Assembly (NCBI RefSeq): GCF_036345155.1
Contig: NZ_CP107772.1
Location: 2,542,001-2,606,000, forward strand
Source of the DNA: Streptomyces sp. NBC_00582
Lineage (GTDB): Bacteria > Actinomycetota > Actinomycetes > Streptomycetales > Streptomycetaceae
Direction of reading: 5' to 3'
DNA length: 64,000 bases
In this document: positions 8,570 to 16,583 of the stretch, piece by piece
How the letters are laid out: each line of letters starts with the position of its first letter
Numbering within the stretch: position 1 is the stretch's first letter
The notes under the pieces: model-generated
The model's database searches: none
Seen by the model: only the letters and a program-made list of their open reading frames with translations
Told to the model about the DNA's origin: nothing
Made by a program: the position numbers and the translations under genes

Positions 8570-9366
8570 AGAAGCAGTGGACCGGCTGGGGGCCAGGGCA
8601 GCAGCCCGAGCAGCACTACCTCATCCAACCCCGCCATCTCGCCGGCGGCGGCGACCTGCGGCACGTCACGGAGTTCCTGCGCGCCTCAGGCTGGAAGGAC
8701 AAGTCCACCACCGGGGGCCGTATCGTCTTCGACAGCCCCGACCGTACGGTCCGTGTCGGCTACGACCCGTTCACCCAGCCCGGCGGCTGGACGATCTCCG
8801 GCAAGCCGACCGCGCAACAGCACGCGTGGCATGCGACCTTCGGACGACAAGTACCTGTGGAGATCGTCGCCGGTTTTACCGACGCGCTCACCCAGCCCCG
8901 CTCCGCGCACGCGCCCACCGTCTGGGCACCGCTTCAGCAGCAGGGCTGGAGGACCGAACGCGATGGGCAGTTCACCGCGACGAGCCCGGACGGCGATGCG
9001 TTCGTGCAGTTCTACTCCGACGGGGCCGGGCAGGCCCACTGGTTCGCCGGGGCCGGCTCCGAGCACGGCCGGAGCTGGGACGCGACGTTCACGCCGACCA
9101 CCCCGATGCATCTCATCCAGGCGTTCGCTACCGCTCTGGCCGACCCAGGGCCGGTGATGCGTCCGCGCGGGCACGTCCCGCCCTCCGATCGGATCCGCAC
9201 TACCTCCGTGTCCGTACTGCCCTCCGAACTCGGAGCCTGGCAGCAGGCCCGGATCACCGCCGCCCGCGCCGCGACGTGGGCGCGCAACTCGTGGGCTACC
9301 GCCCGGCCCCGACGCACCCCCGGCCCGGGCCCCTACTCCACAGCGGGCAGCGCACGCCGCCGCTGA
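8566..9366 (+). CDS. DUF317 domain protein
   Basis: A 266-residue protein with two DUF317 units. The first covers about residues 18-110 ('QPRHLAGGGDLRHVTEFLRASGW...FDSPDRTVRVGYDP...GWTI...WHATFGRQVPVEIVAGFTDALT'). The second covers about 118-205 ('WAPLQQQGWRTERDGQFTATSPDGDAFVQF...WDATFTPTTPMHLIQAFATALAD'). The ATG start lies in an ATGA overlap with the preceding small helical gene. No membrane helix is visible. Function unknown for the family. Confidence 0.85.
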   Translation: MKKQWTGWGPGQQPEQHYLIQPRHLAGGGDLRHVTEFLRASGWKDKSTTGGRIVFDSPDRTVRVGYDPFTQPGGWTISGKPTAQQHAWHATFGRQVPVEIVAGFTDALTQPRSAHAPTVWAPLQQQGWRTERDGQFTATSPDGDAFVQFYSDGAGQAHWFAGAGSEHGRSWDATFTPTTPMHLIQAFATALADPGPVMRPRGHVPPSDRIRTTSVSVLPSELGAWQQARITAARAATWARNSWATARPRRTPGPGPYSTAGSARRR

Positions 9367-9478
9367 CTACACACCGTCGCCACCGCACCACCCTCACCCA
9401 GCCCGACAGGGCCCGAGGCGCCCCGCACCCGCGGCCTGCCACCCGGGCCCGCCTCCCCACTCGACCCGAGGCCCCTTC

Positions 9479-9850
9479 ATGCCCGACCACTTCCCGGACG
9501 ACGTCACCCCCACCCCCGACGACATCCGCGACGCCGCCGAGACCCTGTCGCAGCTCACGGAATATCTGCGCACAAACCCCGACCTGCGCACGGCAGTCGC
9601 CCTCATGGAGCCGCTACTCGACGAATACGCCGGCCTTCCCATCCAACTCGGCGACACCCTGCGCGCCTTCGCCCGTGCCGTACTCGACCACCCGGAAACC
9701 CCGCGCACCCCCGACCTGCACACCCTCATCGCGGAGCTGCGCACCGCCGCATGGGAGCAGACCGACCAGCACACCCTGCACTACATCCTCGACGAGCTGC
9801 GGACCCTCCTGCGTACCACACCCGAGCCGGAGGGCTGCTCGTGCCGGTGA
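9479..9850 (+). CDS. hypothetical helical protein, partner of DUF317 gene
   Basis: A 123-residue helical protein ('DDIRDAAETLSQLTEYLRTNPDLRTAVALMEPLLDEYAGL') from ATG at 9479, with a weak GAGG upstream. It overlaps the next DUF317 gene by about 10 bases. The arrangement copies that of 8180/8566. No recognised domain; possibly a small partner or regulator. Confidence 0.65.
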   Translation: MPDHFPDDVTPTPDDIRDAAETLSQLTEYLRTNPDLRTAVALMEPLLDEYAGLPIQLGDTLRAFARAVLDHPETPRTPDLHTLIAELRTAAWEQTDQHTLHYILDELRTLLRTTPEPEGCSCR

Positions 9851-10659
9851 GCGAGCGGCAGCTTGCCGCCTTCGCCGACACCCATGCCTGGACAGTCCCG
9901 TACGACACCAGTCCGCGCCACCTGGCCGGTCCCGGAGACGGCCGCCATGTCACCCACGGCCTCGCCGCGGTCGGATGGAGGCGCACCTCGGACCCCCTCA
10001 GCCCCGAGATCGTGATCACCAGCCCCGACCAGCGCTTCAGCCTGCAGTTCGACCCGCAGTCCGACACCTCCGCCTGGTGGCGGCTGCGGGCCGAACACAC
10101 CGACACCGAGCCCCACTGGTACGCCGAGTTCGGCGAACTCGTGCCCGCCGAGGTCCTGTCCGCCGTCACAGACGCCCTCGTCGCTCCGCCACCGGGTGAA
10201 CAGCCGGATCCCTGGCACGTGCTGTCCTGCGCCGGCTGGCTGCTCGACACCCCGGGCCAGGCACACTCTCCCGACGCCATGTGCCACATCGAGCTACGGC
10301 ACCTCGACGGCCACGACGCCCCGTCATGGCACATCGAGACCCGCGAGCGCGGATACGGCGACTATCCGGGGCCGCGGATCTGGCACGCCTACTTCAACAG
10401 CCGCACGCCCGCCCGCCTGGTCACCGCCTTCATCGCGGCGCTCGCCGACACCAGCCCACTCCAACGCGGCATGTTCAACCGCACCGCCCACTACAGCGTC
10501 GTGCAGGAGCAGAGCCCGCTCACCCCACGGCAGGTGGTCGCCGCCCACACCGCCCGGCTCGATGCCCTGCGCACGCAGGCACGCGCCGCCCGCCGCCAGC
10601 GGCCGACCACCGCCAAGGCACCGGCGCCGCCGAGCACGGCCACGCCCCTGCGGCGCTAG
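9841..10659 (+). CDS. DUF317 domain protein
   Basis: A 272-residue protein with two DUF317 units ('SPRHLAGPGDGRHVTHGLAAVGW...SPDQRFSLQFDPQ...WWRLRAEH...WYAEFGELVPAEVLSAVTDALV' and a second unit from 'WHVLSCAGWLLD' to 'TPARLVTAFIAALADTSPL'). GTG at 9841 lies six bases after GGAGGG and is preferred. GTG at 9847 would give the neat GTGA overlap with the upstream stop but a longer spacer. Low-complexity tail. Confidence 0.85.
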   Translation: MPVSERQLAAFADTHAWTVPYDTSPRHLAGPGDGRHVTHGLAAVGWRRTSDPLSPEIVITSPDQRFSLQFDPQSDTSAWWRLRAEHTDTEPHWYAEFGELVPAEVLSAVTDALVAPPPGEQPDPWHVLSCAGWLLDTPGQAHSPDAMCHIELRHLDGHDAPSWHIETRERGYGDYPGPRIWHAYFNSRTPARLVTAFIAALADTSPLQRGMFNRTAHYSVVQEQSPLTPRQVVAAHTARLDALRTQARAARRQRPTTAKAPAPPSTATPLRR

Positions 10660-10698
10660 CCCCGGGCGGACCACCTCTCCTCCTCCCCTGACACCGCT

Positions 10699-10702
10699 AG
10701 GA
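10699..10702 (+). promoter_or_regulatory. Shine-Dalgarno deciding a GTT start
   Basis: AGGA followed by a 7-base spacer and GTT at 10710. It overlaps the TAG at 10698 that closes the frame upstream, so translation must start after it. Confidence 0.5.
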
Positions 10703-10709
10703 CCACGCC

Positions 10710-11288
10710 GTTTCCTTCACTCCCGCTGCCCACCGGAAGCTGCTGCGCCGTCTCGACCGCTTCCTGCGCGACAGCAAGACCATCCTCGACTCCTGGAACA
10801 CCTACTCCGACGAACACACCGACCTCGACGGCTGGCCCTACGACGAGGACGCCTACGGCCGGCGCGCCAGCGTCCGCGACGCCGCCACCGCCGAAGCATT
10901 CGAGAACGTCCGCATCGGCGCGCACCATCTGCTGGCCACCGCCCAGACCCAACTGACCCAACTGCCGGCCGACGCGGTACAGAGCCGCTGGGTGTGGCAG
11001 CTGGGTGTCCTGCACGACGCGCTCGACCGGCTCGACGCCCTGCACGAGAAGTGGCGGGAGACCCTCCACAACCTCCCCGCCGATGCCCGCCCGGGCACCC
11101 GGGCGTTCGACGACGCCCTCGCCGAGCACCACGCCGAATGCTGGAGCCATCTCGACGACTGGGCCACCCATGGCCAGGCCATCGTCGAGATCAACGCCGC
11201 CGCCCGGCACGCACCCTCACCCCTGGCCCCGCGGCCGACCACCACCGCAGCTCCCTCGACCAGCCTCGCAAGCACGGTGCGGAGGTGA
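10710..11288 (+). CDS. hypothetical helical protein with apparent GTT start
   Basis: The coding frame runs from just after a TAG at 10698 and has strong third-position GC from its beginning ('SFTPAAHRKLLRRLDRFLRDSKTILDSWNTYSDEH'). There is no ATG, GTG or TTG before 10992, which would remove about 94 of 192 residues. GTT at 10710 lies 7 bases after AGGA; a CTG at 10740 is the only common alternative and lacks a spaced Shine-Dalgarno. The product is all-helical with no known domain. It sits directly before a DUF317 gene, as do 8180 and 9479. The start assignment is inference. Confidence 0.55.
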   Translation, partial: VSFTPAAHRKLLRRLDRFLRDSKTILDSWNTYSDEHTDLDGWPYDEDAYGRRASVRDAATAEAFENVRIGAHHLLATAQTQLTQLPADAVQSRWVWQLGVLHDALDRLDALHEKWRETLHNLPADARPGTRAFDDALAEHHAECWSHLDDWATHGQAIVEINAAARHAPSPLAPRPTTTAAPSTSLASTVRR

Positions 11289-11290
11289 CC

Positions 11291-12056
11291 GTGCCCGAGA
11301 CCGTGGATGTCGAGTTCGTCGCCCCCCGCCACCTAGCCGGCGGCGGCGATCCCGCCTGGGTCACCGTCCCTCTGCACCGCGCCTGCGGCTGGAGCTACGG
11401 CCACGACCCCCTTATGCCGCGCGTGATCCTCTCCAGCCCCGACCAGAAGGCACTCCTGCGGCTCGAGCCCGACCCCGACGGCCAGTGGTGGACACTGACC
11501 CACGCACCCGAGCCCGACCGGCCCGCCTGGTACGCGAGCTTCGGTGCCCGCACACCGGTCGAGATCATCGCCGCCTTCACCGACGCTCTCACCGATCCCA
11601 CCGCCGACCCGTCGAACGCCCGCGACCCACTGGAGCCACTCCTGCGCGCGGGGCTGGTCACCGGCCTACAACCACCATCGGTTCGCCTCCCCCGACGGCA
11701 CCGTACGCGTCGACATACATGAGACGACGGGCACCTGGTGGGTGGGCACCAACCTCGACGACACCCAGCCCCCCGTGTGGCAGGCCCGCTTCGGCGAGCA
11801 CACCCCAGGACACCTGATCACCGCGTTCACCCACGCGCTCGCCGACACCAGCCCGCTCGTACGCCAGGGCAAGGCGCTGAGTCTCCCCGCATACGGCACC
11901 AAGCTCATCACCCGCACTCAGCGTGAACTGCCCGCCGCTCAGGTCGCCTTGGCCCTGGAGGACCGCGTCCGCGCACTTGCCGCCCGGCACACCGCACCAC
12001 CTCTGTCCGCCCCGGCACCGCGACGCCCTCCGGCCAGCCCCGGTCACACCCGCTGA
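11291..12056 (+). pseudogene. DUF317 gene interrupted by a one-base frameshift
   Basis: The first half (GTG at 11291, with GGAGG five bases upstream) encodes 'FVAPRHLAGGGDPAWVTVPLHRACGW...WYASFGARTPVEIIAAFTDALT' and then breaks at a run of four G (11650-11653). The second DUF317 unit continues in another frame ('GWSPAYNHHRFASPDGTVRVDIHE...TPGHLITAFTHALADTSPL') to a stop at 12056. Removing one G restores 'LLRAGWSPAYN', matching the paralogues ('LHAAGW', 'LQQQGW'). It is either a recent pseudogene, a sequencing error in a G run, or, less likely, a recoded gene. The remainder is well preserved. Confidence 0.75.
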
Positions 12057-12092
12057 CGAGCAGCTCCCCCACCACCCGGAAAAGCCCTGCCC

Positions 12093-13889
12093 TTGCCCTC
12101 CCCTGCCCACAACTCCTCCACCGACGGCTACGACCTCGCCTTCAAGGTCCTCCTCGGCGCGCTCGCCGTCGCCGTCCCCCTGTCCAACCTCTCCTGGCTG
12201 TGCGGCAACCTCACCGCCTGGCTCACCGGCTCCGACGCCTGGGCCCCGTACCAGCCCATCAACGCCCTCCTCCACCCCGACCAGCTCTGGCCACAGTCGG
12301 GAGAAACGTCCCTGCTGATCGGCGCCCGCATCGTCCCGTTCACAGCCCTCCTCGCGCTCGGTGCCGTGGCCGCCGTGCTGTGGTCCCGCCACAAGAACCG
12401 CGGAGGCGGCCGAAAGAAGAAGATCACCGGGATGGCGAAGCCGAAGGACATCGAACCGCTGATGGCCAAGGCGATCACCGCCAAGGCCCGCTCGCTGCGG
12501 CCGAGTCTCAGGACCGCCAAGCACATCGCCGCGAACGACACGGGCATCCTCCTGGGCAACCTCCAAGGCACTCGTCACGAGGTTCGCATGGGTTATGAGG
12601 ATGTCGCGGTCGCGATCATGGCACCCCGCTCTGGCAAGACCACCAGCCTCGCCATCCCCTCCATCCTCAACGCCCCCGGCCCGGTGCTCCTGACCTCGAA
12701 CAAGGCCGCAGGCGACGCGTTCACCGCCACCTACGACGCGCGCGCGAGCGTAGGGCAGGTGTGGGCCATGGACCCACAGCAGATCGCGCACGCGGGGCGC
12801 GAGATGTGGTGGAACCCCCTCGCCGACGCCAAGACCCTCGACGGCGCGGGCAGACTGGCCGGGCACTTCCTCGCCGCTTCGGTGGACGCCTCCCAACAGG
12901 GCGACTTCTGGTCCAAGGCCGGCAGCAACATCCTGTCGCAGCTCTTCCTCGCCGCAGCCCTCGACGACCGCCCGATCACGGACGTCATGCAGTGGCTGGC
13001 CTTCCCCGCCGACCGCACGCCGCTGGACATCCTCCGGGACCACCGCTTCACCGCCGTCGCCGCGCAGCTCAAGGGCACCGTGGAGGGCCCGCCGGAGACC
13101 AGGGACGGCATCTATGAGACAGCCCGCCAGTACGCCGCCGCCCTGCTCAACAGCGAGATCGCCGCCTGGGTCACCCCGCAGAAGGACGTCCCCGAATTCA
13201 GGCCGTCGGAGTTCGTCACCTCCACCGACACGCTCTACCTGCTGTCGAAGGACGGCGGAGGAGGAGCGTCAGCGCTGATCGCCGCGTGCGCGGACTCCGT
13301 GATGCGGGCGGCGACCGCGCAGGCTGAACGCGCCGGCGGACGGCTCGACCCGCCGATGCTCGCGATCCTCGACGAGGCCGCCAACGTCTGCAAGATCAGC
13401 GACCTGCCGGACCTCTACTCCCACCTTGGCAGCCGGGGCATCATTCCGATCACCATCCTGCAGTCCTACCGCCAGGGCCAGAAAGTCTGGGGCGACGCGG
13501 GCATGGACGCCATGTGGTCCGCCTCCACCGTCAAGGTCATCGGCTCCGGCATCGACGACCCGGACTTCGCCGACAAACTCTCCCGGCTGATCGGCGACCA
13601 CGACGTGGAGACCACCTCCACCTCCCGCTCCGAGTCCGGCACGTCGACCTCCGTGTCGATGCGGCAGGAGCGGATCCTGCCCGCCGACGCGATCCGCGCC
13701 CTGCCCAAGGGCACCGCCCTGTGCTTCGCCACCGGCATGCGCGCCGCCATGCTCGACCTGCGCCCCTGGTACCTGGAGCCCGGCGCCGACGAGCTGGCCG
13801 CCGCATCCGCCCGGGCATCGAAGGCCATCACCGCCCGCGCCGTAGCCAAGGCAGCGCCGAAACAGAGTGACTTCGGGCCTGCGGCCTAG
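12093..13889 (+). CDS. VirD4/TraG-type conjugative coupling ATPase
   Basis: A 598-residue membrane ATPase that would feed DNA to a type IV secretion-like conjugation channel. Two hydrophobic segments lie near the N-terminus (about 15-43 and 81-102). The cytoplasmic motor has Walker A 'APRSGKTTS' (K182, T183) and Walker B 'MLAILDEAAN' (D427, E428). The segments 'TSNKAAGDAF', 'WWNPLADA' and 'GSRGIIPITILQSYRQGQKVWG' are typical of the family. Start TTG at 12093 with GGAAAAG upstream. It is the only clear transfer ATPase here; VirB4-like partners may lie left of the window. Confidence 0.9.
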   Translation: MPSPAHNSSTDGYDLAFKVLLGALAVAVPLSNLSWLCGNLTAWLTGSDAWAPYQPINALLHPDQLWPQSGETSLLIGARIVPFTALLALGAVAAVLWSRHKNRGGGRKKKITGMAKPKDIEPLMAKAITAKARSLRPSLRTAKHIAANDTGILLGNLQGTRHEVRMGYEDVAVAIMAPRSGKTTSLAIPSILNAPGPVLLTSNKAAGDAFTATYDARASVGQVWAMDPQQIAHAGREMWWNPLADAKTLDGAGRLAGHFLAASVDASQQGDFWSKAGSNILSQLFLAAALDDRPITDVMQWLAFPADRTPLDILRDHRFTAVAAQLKGTVEGPPETRDGIYETARQYAAALLNSEIAAWVTPQKDVPEFRPSEFVTSTDTLYLLSKDGGGGASALIAACADSVMRAATAQAERAGGRLDPPMLAILDEAANVCKISDLPDLYSHLGSRGIIPITILQSYRQGQKVWGDAGMDAMWSASTVKVIGSGIDDPDFADKLSRLIGDHDVETTSTSRSESGTSTSVSMRQERILPADAIRALPKGTALCFATGMRAAMLDLRPWYLEPGADELAAASARASKAITARAVAKAAPKQSDFGPAA

Positions 13890-13907
13890 GAACGGTTAAC
13901 CGGTCCT
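13888..13907. promoter_or_regulatory. near-perfect dyad overlapping a stop codon
   Basis: AGGAACGGTTAACCGGTCCT is an 18-of-20 palindrome centred on TTAA with no loop. It begins inside the stop codon of the coupling-protein gene. A loopless dyad suits an operator for a dimeric repressor better than a terminator hairpin. The binding protein is unknown. Confidence 0.4.
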
Positions 13908-13936
13908 GAGCGCCCTGCTCCTCCTCAACTTCCGTC

Positions 13937-13942
13937 AGGAGA
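13937..13942 (+). promoter_or_regulatory. Shine-Dalgarno deciding an ATC start
   Basis: AGGAGA with a 6-base spacer to ATC at 13949. The frame is closed upstream by TGA at 13907, and none of the intervening codons is ATG, GTG, TTG or CTG. Confidence 0.5.
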
Positions 13943-13948
13943 CGGCTC

Positions 13949-14467
13949 ATCGCCCCGTATGAACCCAGCGATCTCGACGATCTGACTGCGCACGATGCAC
14001 TCGACGCGGTCATCGCCGACACCCGCGAACACCGCATCGCCAGCGGCCCCGGTGGGTTCTTCACCGCCCTGCGCCACATCGAGCTGCTCGGCCACCTCGC
14101 CATCCGACTCGCCGGAGACGCCCACCACCACCTCAACGAGGACCAGCAGACCTCCTCCGCCCGGCATCCGGCCGAAACCCTCAGCCAGACTGCAGGACAT
14201 GTCGGCCGTGCCGTGGCCCACTACACCCTGGCCCTCACCCCGCTCGCCGCATGCGCCAAGCCCGGCGCCGGAGCCTCCCTTGACCGGCAACTCGACGCGA
14301 TCGACCGCCACAGGGACCTGCACGCGCACCTGAGCCACGCCCACCAGGCCCTGGACGAGGCCCGCGCCTCACTGACCGGTCTCAACCCCGCACCCGGATC
14401 CAAAGGCTCCCCTCCACCACCGCCCACCACAGCGGCGCACACCAACCCGCGCCCGCCCCGCCGCTGA
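13949..14467 (+). CDS. hypothetical protein with apparent ATC start
   Basis: A 172-residue helical protein. From 13949 the frame shows strong coding bias ('PYEPSDLDDLTAHDALDAVIADTREHRIASGPGGFFTALRHIELLGHLAIRLAGDAHHH'). The first ATG is at 14213 and would discard half of it. ATC at 13949 follows AGGAGA at ideal spacing. The C-terminal part ('LDRQLDAIDRHRDLHAHLSHAHQALDEARASL') is a probable coiled coil. Family not recognised; it lies between the coupling protein and further small cluster genes. Confidence 0.6.
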   Translation: MAPYEPSDLDDLTAHDALDAVIADTREHRIASGPGGFFTALRHIELLGHLAIRLAGDAHHHLNEDQQTSSARHPAETLSQTAGHVGRAVAHYTLALTPLAACAKPGAGASLDRQLDAIDRHRDLHAHLSHAHQALDEARASLTGLNPAPGSKGSPPPPPTTAAHTNPRPPRR

Positions 14468-14486
14468 CCCGACCACCCGGACTGCC

Positions 14487-15089
14487 ATGGCCATCACCGA
14501 CCACCACGACGTCTTCATCGGCTCGACCGACGACGGATGGACCTTCGTCATCGTCAACCGCCCTATCCGCAAGGCCCACCGCATGCTGACCGGGGCGGGA
14601 TTCACCGCCCGCGAGCACCAAGGCCGCACGCTCTACCTCCTGCCACCCCAGACCGGCGAGGACGCGCACGAACGCGCCGGTGTCGCGGCCTACGGGCTCA
14701 TGGCCCACACCCTGGACCTCGTCGACCTCGCCTGGACCACGCGCCACCCCAACGCCAGCGGTGCCGAGCCCGGGGCGACCATCCGCTTCCACGACGGCAC
14801 CGTCACCGCCACCGCCCTCACGGACAGCGCCGGCGATGTCCTCGCCCAGAACGGCTTCACCCCTACCAAGGCGTCGCAGGAGTACACGCTGCCTGCCGGG
14901 CTGAGCGAAGCCGACGCCATGAATGCCGTCGTCCGTGCCGAGACCCACCTCCACTCCTACGGCCTCCGCGTGCGCGTCGACCTCGGGATCCCGACCCTCC
15001 AGGACATCCCGCCCGCGCCCTCTCGCCCTCCGTCCGCGCCCCCGCCCGCGCCACCCTCCCCGGACCAGGCCCAACGGCGCCGCCGCTGA
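14487..15089 (+). CDS. hypothetical protein with two copies of a small domain
   Basis: A 200-residue protein made of two tandem copies of the cluster's recurring small domain. Copy one is about residues 30-90 ('AHRMLTGAGFTAREHQGRTLYLLPPQ...VAAYGLMAHTLDLVDL'). Copy two is about residues 110-170 ('GDVLAQNGFTPTKASQEYTLPAGLSEADAMNAVVRAETHLHSYGLRVRVDL'). It ends in a Pro-rich tail. No enzymatic motif. ATG start with only CGGA upstream. The tandem layout defines the repeat unit most clearly. Confidence 0.7.
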   Translation: MAITDHHDVFIGSTDDGWTFVIVNRPIRKAHRMLTGAGFTAREHQGRTLYLLPPQTGEDAHERAGVAAYGLMAHTLDLVDLAWTTRHPNASGAEPGATIRFHDGTVTATALTDSAGDVLAQNGFTPTKASQEYTLPAGLSEADAMNAVVRAETHLHSYGLRVRVDLGIPTLQDIPPAPSRPPSAPPPAPPSPDQAQRRRR

Positions 15090-15122
15090 CCACCACTTCC
15101 CCTCTTCCTCCGGAACAGCACC

Positions 15123-15965
15123 ATGCAACAGATCGATCTGAACGCCGAGATCGCCCGCCTGCGGCAGCTCGGCAGCGACTTCGAGGACCTGCACAGCGAA
15201 ATCCGCTCGCTCACCCTCACACCCGGCACCGCCGCCCGGCAGCAGCTCACGTCGAAGATCGTGGCCACCCACGGGCTGGTCCAGCGGGCCATGGAACGCC
15301 TCGGCGCCCTTGACGGCAGCCAGTACACCGCTGTCCCCGGCAGCCGCCCGTCTCTGGAGGCGCTGGCCTCCGTCGTCTTGGCCGCCAGTCTCGCCGCCTC
15401 CGACCTGGCCTGCGCGCTGGAAACCAATCCGCTGGAGGGCGCCGGATTCCCTGGCCCCCCGGCCGATGAAGCTGCCGTGCGCCAGGCCCGGCACGCGGAG
15501 GCGGTCCCGGCCATGGCGGAGCACTTCGCTAACGCCGCCCACCAGCTCGACCTGGCCCACACCGGCTGCTACTACCTCGCCAGCGGCATCACCCGGGACC
15601 TGAAGCAGCACGCCGAACAGGACCATAGCCAGGCGACCCCGCCGCCGAAGATCACGGACAGCCAGTACGCCGTCCTCGGCCGGCTGTCCGCAGGCGGCGG
15701 CACCCGTTATGTGATCAGCCGATACGGCGTGCTCAAGGCCATCGACAAGGCACGGGCCACCGTGAACGTCGCCACCCTCAACTCCCTGATCAAGCGAGAA
15801 CTCGTCGCCGCGGACACCACGACATCCCTGCACCAAGGCCAGCGCCTCGACGTCACCGCCGAAGGCCACCGAGCCCTCGCCCACCACAAACCCGCCACGG
15901 CCGCCGCTCGGGCGACGGCTGTGCCACCTCCTCCGACGAAGCAGGCTGCGGGACGCACGCGATGA
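15123..15965 (+). CDS. hypothetical protein with C-terminal winged-helix region
   Basis: A 280-residue protein. Residues 1-160 are long amphipathic helices ('LNAEIARLRQLGSDFEDLHSEIRSL'). Residues about 180-260 ('SQYAVLGRLSAGGGTRYVISRYGVLKAIDKARATVNVATLNSLIKRELVAADTTTSLHQGQRLDVTAEGHRAL') have the helix-helix-wing pattern of a winged helix, so DNA binding is plausible. ATG start after CCGGA. It overlaps the next gene (ATGA), which has a similar C-terminal region. Confidence 0.65.
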   Translation: MQQIDLNAEIARLRQLGSDFEDLHSEIRSLTLTPGTAARQQLTSKIVATHGLVQRAMERLGALDGSQYTAVPGSRPSLEALASVVLAASLAASDLACALETNPLEGAGFPGPPADEAAVRQARHAEAVPAMAEHFANAAHQLDLAHTGCYYLASGITRDLKQHAEQDHSQATPPPKITDSQYAVLGRLSAGGGTRYVISRYGVLKAIDKARATVNVATLNSLIKRELVAADTTTSLHQGQRLDVTAEGHRALAHHKPATAAARATAVPPPPTKQAAGRTR

Positions 15966-16438
15966 CCGGCACCACCCCACCCAGCCTGCCGTCTCGTTCG
16001 GCGGAGTGCGGGAGCACCCAGCCCTGCGGTCCCGGCGAACCACCGTTTCCCGCCTCCGAGTTGTCCGCCATTGTGCGCCGACTGAGCTGGCAGCAGCGCG
16101 CCGCCCTGCGGGTCCTCGCCCGGACACCCAGCCGGGTCCGGCAGCGGAACAACGGCTCGCAGTACGTGGACACCCAGACCTCGTCGCACATCGCGATCAC
16201 CACGTGGCACGCCCTGGAACGCAAGGGCCTGGCCTACCGCGACCACACCGCCCACCCCGCGTCCCTTATCGGCCAGCGCCTGGCCCTAACCGACAAGGGA
16301 CTGGCCGTCCTCAACCACCTCGCCGAGGCCACCTTCCCGGCCTCGGCAACCCAACTCTGGCCACCCGCCCCGCCGCGGCACTTCACCGCACACCCCACAG
16401 CTCAGCACGGCAGCGCACCGAGTACCCGGCGCCGCTGA
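15962..16438 (+). CDS. winged-helix protein
   Basis: A 158-residue protein translationally coupled to the upstream gene through ATGA. Residues about 40-125 ('SWQQRAALRVLARTPSRVRQRNNGSQYVDTQTSSHIAITTWHALERKGLAYRDHT...QRLALTDKGLAVLNHL') resemble a MarR/PadR-like winged helix and echo the C-terminus of the preceding protein. It is probably a DNA-binding regulator or accessory factor for the element. No effector domain. Confidence 0.6.
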   Translation: MTGTTPPSLPSRSAECGSTQPCGPGEPPFPASELSAIVRRLSWQQRAALRVLARTPSRVRQRNNGSQYVDTQTSSHIAITTWHALERKGLAYRDHTAHPASLIGQRLALTDKGLAVLNHLAEATFPASATQLWPPAPPRHFTAHPTAQHGSAPSTRRR

Positions 16439-16583
16439 GCGCCCGGGCCCGCGAAGCCCGCTTCTCCGTCCCGCCCGCTTCACGTGGCCAACCCCCATGC
16501 CGGCCGGACGACTTCCCTCGCCGGCACCGCGTGGATGGTGCCCGGCTGCCCCTCTACTGATCCCCCCTCTCCGGAGTCCCTCT

